A DNA stretch of 64,000 nucleotides from Paenibacillus xylanilyticus (GTDB taxonomy: Bacteria; Bacillota; Bacilli; Paenibacillales; Paenibacillaceae): NCBI RefSeq assembly GCF_013359935.1, contig NZ_JABMCB010000192.1, positions 1-64,000 on the forward strand, written 5' to 3'. Position numbers and translations under genes: made by a program. Below, piece after piece: positions 54,096 to 63,573 of the stretch (position 1 is the first letter of the stretch; each line of letters starts with the position of its first letter). The notes below the pieces were generated by a model. That model had not been told where the DNA came from. It saw only the letters and a program-made list of their open reading frames with translations, and did not search any database.

Positions 54096-56336
54096 ATGGG
54101 ATTGGTTCAAAAGAAGCAGAAGGACAGTGGGGAAAAGGTGAAAAAACCAGTGAAGGAAAAGAAGCCGAAAGATCAAAAGTTTAAGAAATTAAGCTTCCTG
54201 AAAGGTAAGACAGAAAAACCATCGAACAAGAAACCGTTTAAGCTGGATTGGAAAAAGATTCAGTGGAATAAGATGGGGGGAACAACGTTAACTCAGGTCC
54301 GGAAGGCAAATCCGGTCAAATCGGTAGGGGTTAAACTGTTTTTAATCTTTTTTGCGGGCATTATGATTTTTGTGATTAGTTTGGGTCTATTATCCTACTC
54401 GAAAGCCAAAAACACAATTGAGGAAAATGCCTCCAGGGCAAATCAGGAAACGATTGATCAAACCAAAGAAAAAATGGACATCATTCTGGAACGATTTGTG
54501 GATACGTCTACCCAGATCTTCTTTGATCCGGAAATGCAATCCTTGTTGCAAAACATGTCTAATGCGAATTTGACGGCATATGATACGTTTATCAATTCAA
54601 GCTCCATCAATAAACAGCTATCCAATGTAGCATTTACAAATAAATCTATGGAAGCGATTTATCTGGTACCAACGGACGAAACCAAGTCCACGATGGGAAC
54701 GGGTAGCAGCAGCTCTTCCATGGGTAATATTCGAAGCGAGGCTTGGTATGACGAGTTAGTAAAGTCTGGCGGATATCGCTGGCTTCCTACAGAAACCAAA
54801 GAAGATGGAAGTGCTCCAACGTTCCGAATCGCTCGGTCTATGAAAAATCTGCAAGGGACAAATCAGTCCTATGTCCTGGTCATTGAATTGAAACTCGAAG
54901 TTTTGGAGGAACAGTTGAAATCGCTTAATCTGGGAGAGGGAGCTGTGCTTCAGCTCATTGCCCCGGACAAAAAAGTAGTAGCCTCAACGATTCCTGACCG
55001 TACAGGGAAGGAGACGGAGCTTGCCTTTTACGGAGATTTGACGGAGCAAATGGGCAGTACCAATGCAGAATATACGGTTGATGGGAAATCTACGGATATG
55101 CTTGTAGTTTACAGTACGATGGAATCATCGGATTGGAAACTAATTGGAATGGTACCTACTTCCATGTTGGTTCAGGATGCCAAAGGCATTTTGACGCTGA
55201 CATTATGGATGGCATTGATTGATGCAGCGATTGCAGTACTGATTGGTGTATGGATGGTCCGCATGATTGCCCGTCCGCTGGGAAGATTGAAAGACCTGAT
55301 GCAGGAGGGTGCGAAAGGGAATCTGAAGGTGCGTACACCATTTACCTCCAAAGATGAAATTGGCCAGTTATCTGCTGCCTTCAATCTGATGATGGAACAG
55401 ATTACGAAGCTGGTTGAGCAAACGAATCGTTCCGCGCAGGAGGTGCTGGATACAGCCTCAGAGCTTAGCAATGCGTCCAAGAAAACAGCGGTTTCAGCAT
55501 CGGAGATTGCAGTAGCCACTGAAGAGATTGCAGGTGGGGCAAGCAGCTTGGCATCGGAAGCCGAGCGCGGTAATGAGTTGACCGACAACATCTCCCGTCA
55601 GATGGAGAGTGTGGTTGCCGCAAACGAGCAAATGGGACAATCTGCCCGACATGTGGAAAGAGCCAGTGAAACAGGAACACAGCACTTGAATCAATTAATG
55701 ACGAAGACACAGAAGACGGAAGAAATGATTGGTGCACTGGTGAACAAGGTAGACTCTCTGAAAGAGAGTACATCTTCCGTTCTGAAAGTCCTTGATGTGC
55801 TTCAGAACATTACGAAGCAGACCAATATTTTGTCACTGAACGCCACCATTGAAGCGGCACGTGCCGGTGCAGCAGGACGCGGATTCATGGTCGTTGCTGG
55901 TGAGGTTCGACAACTGGCTGAGCAGTCCAGACAGTCCATCGACATGGTAGGTGACATTACAGATAAAATTATGCTTGAGATGAACGAGACTGTCACCGCC
56001 TTGTCCAATGTCAACCCGTTATTCCGGGAACAGATGGATGCAGTAAAAGATACCAATGTGATTTTTGCTTCGGTACAGCAGCAGATGGGTGCATTTGTAG
56101 AGAAACTGGACATGGTCACGGAGTCCATCGGAGATCTGAACAAGTCTCAAGGTACGTTGTCTGAGGCGATGAGTAATGTTAGCGCAGTAGCTGAGGAATC
56201 GTCCGCGACATCGGAGGAAGTGGCGTCTTTGAGCAGTGAGCAGCAAAATATTAGCAACCAGTTGGTGAACCTGTCTGACAAGCTGGAGAATGTATCCACT
56301 GAACTTAAAAATACGTTGTCCCGCTTTACAGTTTAG
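54096..56336 (+). CDS. Methyl-accepting chemotaxis protein with lysine-rich N-terminal tail
   Basis: 746 residues. An unusual cytoplasmic tail (1-79) with 22 lysines in its first 60 residues precedes membrane helix 1 (80-102). Then a dCache-type sensor region (about 103-363), helix 2 (364-388), HAMP (389-440) and a long signalling coiled coil with the conserved tip around EAARAGAAGRGFMVVAGEVRQLAEQS. The ligand is unknown. Start ATG 54096 adjoins GGCAGGTGA; TTG 54102 is an alternative. A TGTCGAA 0A-box heptamer lies at 54033, but such a match is likely by chance. Single-gene unit. Confidence 0.9.
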   Translation: MGLVQKKQKDSGEKVKKPVKEKKPKDQKFKKLSFLKGKTEKPSNKKPFKLDWKKIQWNKMGGTTLTQVRKANPVKSVGVKLFLIFFAGIMIFVISLGLLSYSKAKNTIEENASRANQETIDQTKEKMDIILERFVDTSTQIFFDPEMQSLLQNMSNANLTAYDTFINSSSINKQLSNVAFTNKSMEAIYLVPTDETKSTMGTGSSSSSMGNIRSEAWYDELVKSGGYRWLPTETKEDGSAPTFRIARSMKNLQGTNQSYVLVIELKLEVLEEQLKSLNLGEGAVLQLIAPDKKVVASTIPDRTGKETELAFYGDLTEQMGSTNAEYTVDGKSTDMLVVYSTMESSDWKLIGMVPTSMLVQDAKGILTLTLWMALIDAAIAVLIGVWMVRMIARPLGRLKDLMQEGAKGNLKVRTPFTSKDEIGQLSAAFNLMMEQITKLVEQTNRSAQEVLDTASELSNASKKTAVSASEIAVATEEIAGGASSLASEAERGNELTDNISRQMESVVAANEQMGQSARHVERASETGTQHLNQLMTKTQKTEEMIGALVNKVDSLKESTSSVLKVLDVLQNITKQTNILSLNATIEAARAGAAGRGFMVVAGEVRQLAEQSRQSIDMVGDITDKIMLEMNETVTALSNVNPLFREQMDAVKDTNVIFASVQQQMGAFVEKLDMVTESIGDLNKSQGTLSEAMSNVSAVAEESSATSEEVASLSSEQQNISNQLVNLSDKLENVSTELKNTLSRFTV

Positions 56337-56363
56337 ACCAATGTAGAATCTCATGGATATCTT

Positions 56364-56399
56364 CAATAAACCTGTTCCGTTCATGGAACAGGTTTATTG
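56364..56399 (+). terminator. Hairpin after the chemoreceptor gene
   Basis: A perfect fifteen-pair stem CAATAAACCTGTTCC/GGAACAGGTTTATTG with a six-base loop. The following sequence CTGTTTGCC is only weakly T-rich. Confidence 0.75.
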
Positions 56400-56471
56400 C
56401 TGTTTGCCGGATAATTCCAAATGTAATGAAACATACTATGTGAAAAAAGAGAAAGGGCGTGATCAGGAAGT

Positions 56472-58280
56472 ATGCATGTACAACTGAAAAGAAGAATTTA
56501 TGTTGGATGTGTCTTCCTGACCGTCATTTTTGCAGTGTTAATCCTCCGCCTCGGTTGGATTCAGATGGTTCAGGTGAATCGAATGATGCCAGGATCTCAG
56601 CGAACAGTCCGCGAGATGTCTGTATTGCAGCGTGAACGCGGGGTTATGCTTGATCCCGGCCGGGGACAGTTCACAGATCGAAAGGGAAGAGCATTAACGG
56701 GTAACCTGCAGTGGGGACTTGTGCTTTTTCCGCATCCTGGACAAAAGGACTTCCGATCTGCATCAAATACGGCAGACTACAGATTGAAACAGATGGCAGC
56801 CATATTACATACGGATACAGCACGGCTAATTAAAGAATGGGAACAGGGATATGCTCCCCATTTCTGGACGGCAGGCAAGCATCAACCGATTGTACTGGAT
56901 GAATCACAAGCAGCGAGCCTTCGTGAGATTGTGGGGGAGGGTGCGGGAGTATATCCCATGATGTCACGTTATGGCCAGAATCGTACAGGCATGCAATGGC
57001 TGGGCTATTTGGCTGAACAACCTGGAGTTCTCAACGGACGTGACCATCATACAGATGAAGTAAAACAACCATTTGCTCTGAAGTCGGGAGCTGCCGGGCT
57101 GGAACGAACGCTAGATCCAATATTGATGGGAATGGGTCCTACCCTGCTGACACGTATGGTTACAGGCTCAGGTGAGATGATTCCGGAAATAGAACCAAGG
57201 GTAATTGCCCCAATGAATCGTCATTATCCCTTAAAAGTGGAGACTACAATTGATGCAGACATACAGCAGGGGGTGGAGCGGATTGTGGAGGTATCGGGCA
57301 TAAAAGAAGGGGCGATCGTTGTGCTCGATACAGCAAATGCGGATGTACGCGCAATGGTCTCCGTACCGTTCTACAATCCGCAGCATGTGAATCCGGGAGA
57401 TTCCTCATGGGCGAACCGTGCTGTGCAGAGCGCTGTACCCGGTTCCATTTTTAAAATCGTTACGGCGGCGGCGGCATTGGAATCTCAGGCTGTGTCTACC
57501 AAGGAAACCTTTCATTGTAGTGGAGAATGGGGGAGGTACGGATTATCCTGCTGGAAAGAGCATGGACATGGTGATCTGAAGCTGGAGCAAGGATTCGCTG
57601 AGTCCTGCAATATTGTATTTGCCGAAACGGCTCGTCGTCTCAGTATGGAGCAGCTGGAACGAACGGCAGATGCGCTGGGGCTGGCACGGCCAGTTGGCTG
57701 GGAGGGAAAAAATATAGCCGGAATGTCAGTACTGCGTCAATTTGATCACGAGGATGCAGGGAGGGTACGTACAGCAGCCGTCTCCCAGCAGGATGAAGGG
57801 GCACGGGTACAGACCGCCATTGGTCAGCGAGACACCCGGGTTACTCCGCTGCAGGCTGCGAATCTGATGGTTAGTCTGCTTCATGACGGCAGGGTTCATG
57901 CGCCTCGGCTTGTCCAGCAGATCCGGTACGCTGATGGAGATGTCATGCTGGAAATGCCCTCGCATCATTCACCTTCACAAGTCGGTCAGATCTCCCCCGC
58001 AACCGCTCATCAACTGCTGAGATGGATGCGTACGGTGGTTACGGATGGAACCGGAAAAACCCTGCAACAGGCACACTGGCATGTCGCAGGGAAGTCGGGT
58101 ACTGCTCAAGTGCAGCAGAAAGGACGGAATCTTAATCATCAATGGTTTGTCGGGTATGGGCCAGTAGAGCAGCCACGTTATGCGGTGGCTGTTCTGGTGA
58201 AGAACGTAGCACCCGGTGGGCACCATCAGGCTACGGATATCTTTCGCAGCGTGATGGATTATTTGGCAGAATCCTCGTGA
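56472..58280 (+). CDS. Class B penicillin-binding protein (PbpI/PBP4b-like)
   Basis: Peptidoglycan transpeptidase, 602 residues. Membrane anchor at about 9-31, N-terminal dimerisation region, and a complete catalytic domain: S325-x-x-K328 in GSIFK, S378-x-N380 in SCN and K541-S-G-T544. In B. subtilis pbpI (yrrR) lies in the same neighbourhood, making it the likely orthologue. AGGAAG is very close to ATG 56472. Its last 22 bases overlap the convergent AI-2E gene. Confidence 0.87.
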   Translation: MHVQLKRRIYVGCVFLTVIFAVLILRLGWIQMVQVNRMMPGSQRTVREMSVLQRERGVMLDPGRGQFTDRKGRALTGNLQWGLVLFPHPGQKDFRSASNTADYRLKQMAAILHTDTARLIKEWEQGYAPHFWTAGKHQPIVLDESQAASLREIVGEGAGVYPMMSRYGQNRTGMQWLGYLAEQPGVLNGRDHHTDEVKQPFALKSGAAGLERTLDPILMGMGPTLLTRMVTGSGEMIPEIEPRVIAPMNRHYPLKVETTIDADIQQGVERIVEVSGIKEGAIVVLDTANADVRAMVSVPFYNPQHVNPGDSSWANRAVQSAVPGSIFKIVTAAAALESQAVSTKETFHCSGEWGRYGLSCWKEHGHGDLKLEQGFAESCNIVFAETARRLSMEQLERTADALGLARPVGWEGKNIAGMSVLRQFDHEDAGRVRTAAVSQQDEGARVQTAIGQRDTRVTPLQAANLMVSLLHDGRVHAPRLVQQIRYADGDVMLEMPSHHSPSQVGQISPATAHQLLRWMRTVVTDGTGKTLQQAHWHVAGKSGTAQVQQKGRNLNHQWFVGYGPVEQPRYAVAVLVKNVAPGGHHQATDIFRSVMDYLAESS

Positions 58281-59455
58281 CGGTTAGACTGGATTGGAGC
58301 GTCAACAGGAGCGTCCGCGTTGGCGTCACTTGCGCTGCCTGCAGGCGGATCCATCACTAATGGAGAAGAGTCAAATTCATCTTTGGGCAGGTGGATCCAT
58401 CGCTGAAGGTACCCCTGCTGCAACAATTCTTTTAGCAGAATCAGCAGCACTGGGGATAGTACAACTCCGGCAATGCCGAATATGGAGAGTGAGATCAGCA
58501 TAAAGGATAGCATCAGGTATGCAGAAGATACTCCAATCGAGTTGCCCGATATTTTCGGTTCAAGCAACTGGCGAGTCAGCATCGTAATCACAAGCACAAC
58601 GATCAGGCCGATGGCCAAGCTGCTGTTGCCTACGATGAACAGGTAGACAATCCATGGGATAAATATGACGGGAACCCCCAGCAGAGGTACCAAGTCAAAT
58701 ACCGCACAAATGGCAGCGATCGTGAAGGCATTGTTGGTTCCAAGAATGAGCAATCCAACATAGATCAATACAAAGGTAATCAGCATCATGATCATCTGTG
58801 CCTTCAGATACGAACGAATGGTTTTGAAGACATGGTTTCGCATAAAAGCCAGAGCCAGCTTCAATGTTTTTGGTGTTTTTGCACGTGCAAACTTGCGCCA
58901 GGATTCAATCTCGATACTGAGAAAGAAGGCAAGAATGATCGCAATCCCGAAGTTCGTGATAAATGATGAAAAAGAACTCAGAAATCCGATGATGAGTTGT
59001 GCACCACTGGTCACCCACGTGGACAAAAAACCGGTCAGTGTTGCAAAATAATCGTTTACCTTCTCAATAATTCCTGGAGGAAGTGCGTTCCACTTGTCCT
59101 GAAGAAAGTATACGAGACTGGTAAACTCGCTTTGGAGCAGCTGCACATAACGAGGGAAGTTATCCTGGAGATTGGAGATTTGAGAAACGATAATCAAACC
59201 CACGCCGAAAAAAGCAGCAACAATCAGTGCGAGAAAAAGTAAAACCGATATCGCGGCTCCCAAGGTTTTGGGCAATCCCCGGCGATGCAAAAAGCGGGCC
59301 AGTGGTTCGATCATCCAGTACACGATAAATGAAAGAAAAACGGGCGCAGCCAATTGATATAATCGGCTAAAACCATACATGATAAAATATACAGTTAACA
59401 CAAGTAAAGCGATGTCAAAAACAGTACGTCCATATTTTTTATAAAGCGGTAGCAT
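58259..59455 (-). CDS. AI-2E family transporter, second copy (YtvI-like)
   Basis: 398 residues with about eight membrane segments, the family motif AAICAVFDLVPLLGVPVIFIPW, EPKISGNSIGVSS, and a disordered acidic C-terminal tail of about 40 residues. The start at 59455 has GAAGGAG eight bases upstream; ATG 59479 lacks one. It overlaps the PBP gene tail to tail. Substrate unknown; YtvI is a sporulation-linked relative. Confidence 0.85.
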   Translation of the reverse strand: MLPLYKKYGRTVFDIALLVLTVYFIMYGFSRLYQLAAPVFLSFIVYWMIEPLARFLHRRGLPKTLGAAISVLLFLALIVAAFFGVGLIIVSQISNLQDNFPRYVQLLQSEFTSLVYFLQDKWNALPPGIIEKVNDYFATLTGFLSTWVTSGAQLIIGFLSSFSSFITNFGIAIILAFFLSIEIESWRKFARAKTPKTLKLALAFMRNHVFKTIRSYLKAQMIMMLITFVLIYVGLLILGTNNAFTIAAICAVFDLVPLLGVPVIFIPWIVYLFIVGNSSLAIGLIVVLVITMLTRQLLEPKISGNSIGVSSAYLMLSFMLISLSIFGIAGVVLSPVLLILLKELLQQGYLQRWIHLPKDEFDSSPLVMDPPAGSASDANADAPVDAPIQSNRHEDSAK

Positions 59456-59625
59456 GGGCAGGGCTCCTTCGTCCGTCATTCATCCATTTATTGTACACGA
59501 TTGACTTGTTTTTTGGAAAACAGGATTCAAGAAAAGTTAAAATTATGATAAAATTAAAGGCGATTTATTTTCCATAGTACATGGATGGGAGCAGTCATTC
59601 AGCAAGAGAAGCGGGGAATCAGAGC

Positions 59626-61050
59626 ATGACAAATTTACTTCAGAGCCTATTTTTATGGGCATTGTACATTTCATCTTTTTACGCCTTTATTCCAAGTTTG
59701 ATCAGCAGACTTTTTGGGTTGCGCGTGTTCAGACGTGGAAGAAGTGATACACAGTTTGCATTAACATTCGATGACGGTCCTGATCCGATATACACGCCAA
59801 GGTTACTGAAATTGCTGAAGCAATACGATGCCAAGGCGACTTTTTTTGTGGTCGGGGAGCATGCTGCCAGTCACCCGGAACTCATCCAGCATATTCATGA
59901 GCACGGGCACCTCATTGGAATTCATAATTATATTCACAAAACCAATTGGTTAATGCGACCGCGTACGGTTAAAAATCAGATTCAGCGAACCGGACAGATT
60001 ATAGAGGAAGTGACAGGGGTAAGAACCTGTTATTATCGTCCACCTTGGGGGATTATGAATCTGTTCGATTTTTTCAGCAAAAAGGATCGTCAGATTGTCC
60101 TGTGGTCTTCCATGTTTGAAGACTGGAGAAGCCGTGTTGGGGCTGAAAAATTGACAGAACGTATGTTGAAAGAGCTAAGAGGCGGAGAAGTCATGCTGCT
60201 GCATGACCGGGGGACAACGCTGGGAGCTGACGCACATGCACCCGAGCAGATGCTTCAGGCATTGGAAGTGGTTTTGCAGGAGGCCGAGCGGCAGGGATTA
60301 CAAAGTGTACGCATCGATACCTTGATGGGAGGAGGCATTACATTGAGCGAATCTCAGAAATCAAATCAACCTCAGACACAGCTGTCACCAGGAAAACGGG
60401 GCGTGGTTGCTTTGTGGCTTGGCTGGGAGAAGTTGTTCCATTGGGTATACCATTTGCGAACCGCTTCACCGGAAGACCCCATGCTTCATTACCGGTCCCG
60501 AGTATATCACGGTGCATTGGTTGAAATGAACGAGGGGCAAGTCATCCGGAACGGCGACCCGGTGATTGAACTTCATTTTGATAACAAAAAATTATTTGAG
60601 CTCGGGATGACCTCGCGTTCCAGCATGCATCTGGCTATTCGAATGATCCGGGCCATGGAACAGCAGCTTCCCGATTTGGCGCGGCAGATTGCAATGGAAC
60701 CAGAACTGCGTTCTGCCAAAGCGGTCTATGGCGTGAGCATGATCAATAGGGGACCGGAGAAATTCGGATTCACCGTGAAGGAACTTCCACCCGGACCCTT
60801 CAGTTCGGCTTCCAAGGTGTATCTCAAACTGCTGCTAAGCGTGATCCATCCTTCAGGAACAAAACGTCTGAAGCAGCGATCCGAGCAACTGGTTCCCAAA
60901 ATGATTGCCATGCCGCTCGACACATTAATGGAGCGCTATGGTCAGCATGCACTTGTAGCTGCAACAACGGAACAGATTCAGACGGACAGGATTAACGCCG
61001 AGACGGATGTGCTGTCCGGCCCCGAATTGAAGAACACACCAACGGGCTAA
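59626..61050 (+). CDS. Polysaccharide deacetylase with YkoP-like C-terminal domain
   Basis: 474 residues. An N-terminal hydrophobic anchor (about 3-30), a NodB carbohydrate-esterase-4 domain with TFDDGPD (47-53), the H100-x3-H104 pair, RPPWG (138-142) and LLHD, then a linker rich in Ser/Gln and a second domain (about 285-460) resembling B. subtilis YkoP. It probably deacetylates a cell-wall glycan. ATG 59626 follows GCGGGG; the frame from 59581 has no site. Confidence 0.85.
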   Translation: MTNLLQSLFLWALYISSFYAFIPSLISRLFGLRVFRRGRSDTQFALTFDDGPDPIYTPRLLKLLKQYDAKATFFVVGEHAASHPELIQHIHEHGHLIGIHNYIHKTNWLMRPRTVKNQIQRTGQIIEEVTGVRTCYYRPPWGIMNLFDFFSKKDRQIVLWSSMFEDWRSRVGAEKLTERMLKELRGGEVMLLHDRGTTLGADAHAPEQMLQALEVVLQEAERQGLQSVRIDTLMGGGITLSESQKSNQPQTQLSPGKRGVVALWLGWEKLFHWVYHLRTASPEDPMLHYRSRVYHGALVEMNEGQVIRNGDPVIELHFDNKKLFELGMTSRSSMHLAIRMIRAMEQQLPDLARQIAMEPELRSAKAVYGVSMINRGPEKFGFTVKELPPGPFSSASKVYLKLLLSVIHPSGTKRLKQRSEQLVPKMIAMPLDTLMERYGQHALVAATTEQIQTDRINAETDVLSGPELKNTPTG

Positions 61051-61107
61051 ATGGAAATAGAACTGATTGATATTCTTATTCGATATACTTGGACCCATGG
61101 AAAACGA

Positions 61108-61154
61108 TAAAGGGTTGCTCCCTTGCCAATACTGGCAGAGGAGCAACCCTTTTA
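61108..61154. terminator. Bidirectional terminator between deacetylase and ilvD
   Basis: A stem of about 13 pairs, AAAGGGTTGCTCC/GGAGCAACCCTTT, topped by TGCCA/TGGCA, with TTTT on the + side and a matching A-rich left flank. Confidence 0.87.
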
Positions 61155-61198
61155 TGTTGCCTCCGATAAGCAAAAATCTATCGGAAAAACGAATGAAA

Positions 61199-62884
61199 TT
61201 AAATGCTCAGCACGCCACCGTTACTTGCGTTGGTAACAAGTTTGGAATAACGAGCCAGGTAACCTGTTTTTACTTTTGGTTCGAAACCTTTCCAATTCGC
61301 ACGGCGACGTTCAAACTCTTCGTCACTGATATGCAGCTCGATGATCCGATTGTTCAGGTCAAGTTCGATGATATCGCCTTCTTCAACAAAAGCAATTGGA
61401 CCACCTTCAGCTGCTTCCGGAGAGATGTGGCCGATACTGATACCACGGGATGCGCCGGAGAAACGTCCATCGGTGATCAGACCGACTTTGGCACCAAGAC
61501 CCATACCCACGATCTGGGAAGTTGGGGCAAGCATCTCAGGCATACCTGGGCCGCCTTTTGGTCCTTCATAACGGATAACGACAACATGTCCTTCTTTTAC
61601 CTTGCCGTTCGCGATGCCTTCCAAAGCTTCTTCCTGTGAATCGAAGCAGATGGCAGGCCCTTTGTGGTAACCGCCAACTGAAGCATCGACAGCACCAACC
61701 TTGATGATCGAGCCTTGTGGTGCAAGGTTACCGAACAATACAGCAAGTCCGCCTTTTTCCGAATGCGGGTTATCCAGCTTGTGAATAACGTTGGTATCCT
61801 GAATTTCCTTGCCTTCAACGTTTTCACGGATGGTTTTGCCTGTTACAGTGATACAGTCAGCGTGAATCGCGCCTGGTTTCTTCAGCAATTCGTTCAGAAC
61901 TGCGCTTACTCCGCCCGCATTGTGAACGTCTTCGATGTGAAGGTCGGAAGCAGGTGCAAGTTTCGCCAGGTGAGGCACGCGGTTGGCAACTTCATTGATG
62001 CGTTCGATTGGATAATCGATGCCTGCTTCGTGAGCCAGAGCCAACGTGTGCAGTACGGTGTTGGTTGAACCACCCATGGCCATATCGAGTGCAAATGCGT
62101 TGTCGATGGCTTCTACCGTAACGATGTCGCGTGGTTTCAGATCCATTTTGATCAGTTCCATCAATTGTTTCGCAGATTGTTTAACAAACTCACGACGCTC
62201 TGGAGCTACTGCCAGAATGGTACCGTTACCTGGCATAGCCAGTCCCATTGCTTCAGCCAGGCAGTTCATGGAGTTTGCTGTGAACATACCGGAGCAGGAG
62301 CCGCAAGTTGGGCAACCGAACTGTTCGAGCTCAAGCAAGCTCTTATCGTCGATTTTACCTGCCTGGAATGCACCAACACCTTCAAATACGGATGTCAGGG
62401 ACAGGGCTTTACCGTTGCTGTCACGACCGGCTTTCATCGGTCCACCGCTAACAAACACGGTAGGGATATTGCAGCGGAGTGCACCCATCATCATGCCTGG
62501 TGTAATTTTGTCACAGTTCGGGATACATACCATGCCGTCGAACCAGTGCGCGGATACAACCGTTTCAACAGAATCGGCAATGATATCACGGCTTGGCAGC
62601 GAGTAACGCATACCGATATGTCCCATGGCAATTCCATCGTCTACGCCGATTGTGTTGAATTCGAACGGAACGCCACCGGCTTCACGAATTGCATCCTTTA
62701 CAATTTTACCGAATTCCTGCAGGTGCACATGACCTGGCACGATATCGATGTATGAGTTACATACGGCAATAAACGGTTTGCCAAAGTCCTCTTCTTTAAC
62801 GCCTGCTGCGCGGAGCAGACTGCGGTGCGGTGCACGGTCAAAACCTTTTTTGATCATATCGGAACGCATCTTCTTGGCTGACAT
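61199..62884 (-). CDS. ilvD: IlvD, dihydroxy-acid dehydratase
   Basis: Fe-S enzyme making 2-keto acids for isoleucine and valine. 561 residues with cluster-binding cysteines in AVCNSY, NCDKITPGM and CPTCGSCSGMFTANSM, and the C-terminal TDGRFSGASRG. The start at 62884 has GGGGGG upstream. It stands alone here, not next to other ilv genes. Confidence 0.97.
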   Translation of the reverse strand: MSAKKMRSDMIKKGFDRAPHRSLLRAAGVKEEDFGKPFIAVCNSYIDIVPGHVHLQEFGKIVKDAIREAGGVPFEFNTIGVDDGIAMGHIGMRYSLPSRDIIADSVETVVSAHWFDGMVCIPNCDKITPGMMMGALRCNIPTVFVSGGPMKAGRDSNGKALSLTSVFEGVGAFQAGKIDDKSLLELEQFGCPTCGSCSGMFTANSMNCLAEAMGLAMPGNGTILAVAPERREFVKQSAKQLMELIKMDLKPRDIVTVEAIDNAFALDMAMGGSTNTVLHTLALAHEAGIDYPIERINEVANRVPHLAKLAPASDLHIEDVHNAGGVSAVLNELLKKPGAIHADCITVTGKTIRENVEGKEIQDTNVIHKLDNPHSEKGGLAVLFGNLAPQGSIIKVGAVDASVGGYHKGPAICFDSQEEALEGIANGKVKEGHVVVIRYEGPKGGPGMPEMLAPTSQIVGMGLGAKVGLITDGRFSGASRGISIGHISPEAAEGGPIAFVEEGDIIELDLNNRIIELHISDEEFERRRANWKGFEPKVKTGYLARYSKLVTNASNGGVLSI

Positions 62885-62973
62885 GGTGTATTTCCCCCCA
62901 AATATAAAATGTATTCGAGCAACATGAATGGAAATAAAATGGCAGTGCATCTGTCGTTTAATTTCATCCGTAC

Positions 62974-63001
62974 TCTAAAAAAATAGACCGACTTGGCCGG
63001 C
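62974..63001 (-). promoter_or_regulatory. Leader hairpin with T tract before ilvD
   Basis: On the reverse strand GCCGGC-CAA-GTCGGT (six pairs, two G-U) is followed within three bases by seven T. It lies about 90 bases before ilvD within a leader of about 180 bases. No T-box core is present. It could be a weak attenuator. Confidence 0.35.
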
Positions 63002-63072
63002 TTCGAGCTTCCGTAGTTTGTGAAACTCTTTGCTGCTTTAAACCCGTGAATAACCCGGTTTTTCTATAGAGT

Positions 63073-63101
63073 CTATCACAATCGCCGTCATATTTCTACA
63101 A
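63073..63101 (-). promoter_or_regulatory. Candidate ilvD promoter
   Basis: On the reverse strand TTGTAG, 17-base spacer, TGATAG. Weak -10. The 315-base gap between ilvD and the KGG gene otherwise holds the leader hairpin and the KGG terminator. Confidence 0.35.
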
Positions 63102-63112
63102 TTCAATAGAAA

Positions 63113-63145
63113 GAAGCCGACTTCCATTTAAATGGCTTCGGCTTC
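63113..63145 (-). terminator. KGG gene terminator
   Basis: GAAGCCGA pairs with TCGGCTTC, with an inner CCATTT/AAATGG palindrome. On the reverse strand it is followed by TTTCTATT. Confidence 0.6.
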
Positions 63146-63199
63146 CTCAACAGTAATTTCACGTTTCGTTATGAATCGGAGAAAATACGTTTAACAAGG

Positions 63200-63451
63200 C
63201 TAGTTACTTCCGCCTTTGCGTCCAATCTCGCGATAGAATTCTTTGGTATGCGTTTCGGAGGTGGCTTCGCCGCCTTTGCGGCCAATCTCTTTGTAAAAAT
63301 CGGAATCATGAGCATCCGAGGTGGCTTCTCCACCTTTTCTGCCTATCATTTGATAAAAGCTGCGGTCATGATTTTTGGAGGTAGCTCTGCCACCTAATCG
63401 GCCTGCCTCCTCACGGCTCATCTTCTGTCCAGTTGCTTGCGAACGTGCCAT
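63200..63451 (-). CDS. KGG-repeat stress protein (GsiB-like)
   Basis: 83 residues made of four copies of a unit of about 20 residues with GRKGGEATS-type ends and H-x(3-4)-FY middles. B. subtilis GsiB has the same architecture and is a hydrophilic glucose-starvation and general-stress protein. AAGGAGTG precedes the start. A GTTTCA-N14-TGGTAA sequence on the reverse strand (63528 to 63503) resembles a sigma-B promoter. Confidence 0.9.
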   Translation of the reverse strand: MARSQATGQKMSREEAGRLGGRATSKNHDRSFYQMIGRKGGEATSDAHDSDFYKEIGRKGGEATSETHTKEFYREIGRKGGSN

Positions 63452-63502
63452 TACAAATCACTCCTTACGGGATAAGTTGTTTTTTGTAGCGCGTATCCCT
63501 AC

Positions 63503-63528
63503 TTACCACGTTATTTCCAGCCTGAAAC
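63503..63528 (-). promoter_or_regulatory. Sigma-B-like promoter candidate of the KGG gene
   Basis: GTTTCA (five of six) with a 14-base spacer to TGGTAA (four of six). The spacer equals that of the candidate before the PfpI gene. Confidence 0.3.
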
Positions 63529-63573
63529 AAGCCGGTTGCCATGGAAAGCAATGCATAATCTACATCTAAACGA

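Noticed and set aside
61067..61639. Forward frame overlapping ilvD on the opposite strand
   Set aside because: It runs through a bidirectional terminator and antisense to ilvD, with no ribosome site.
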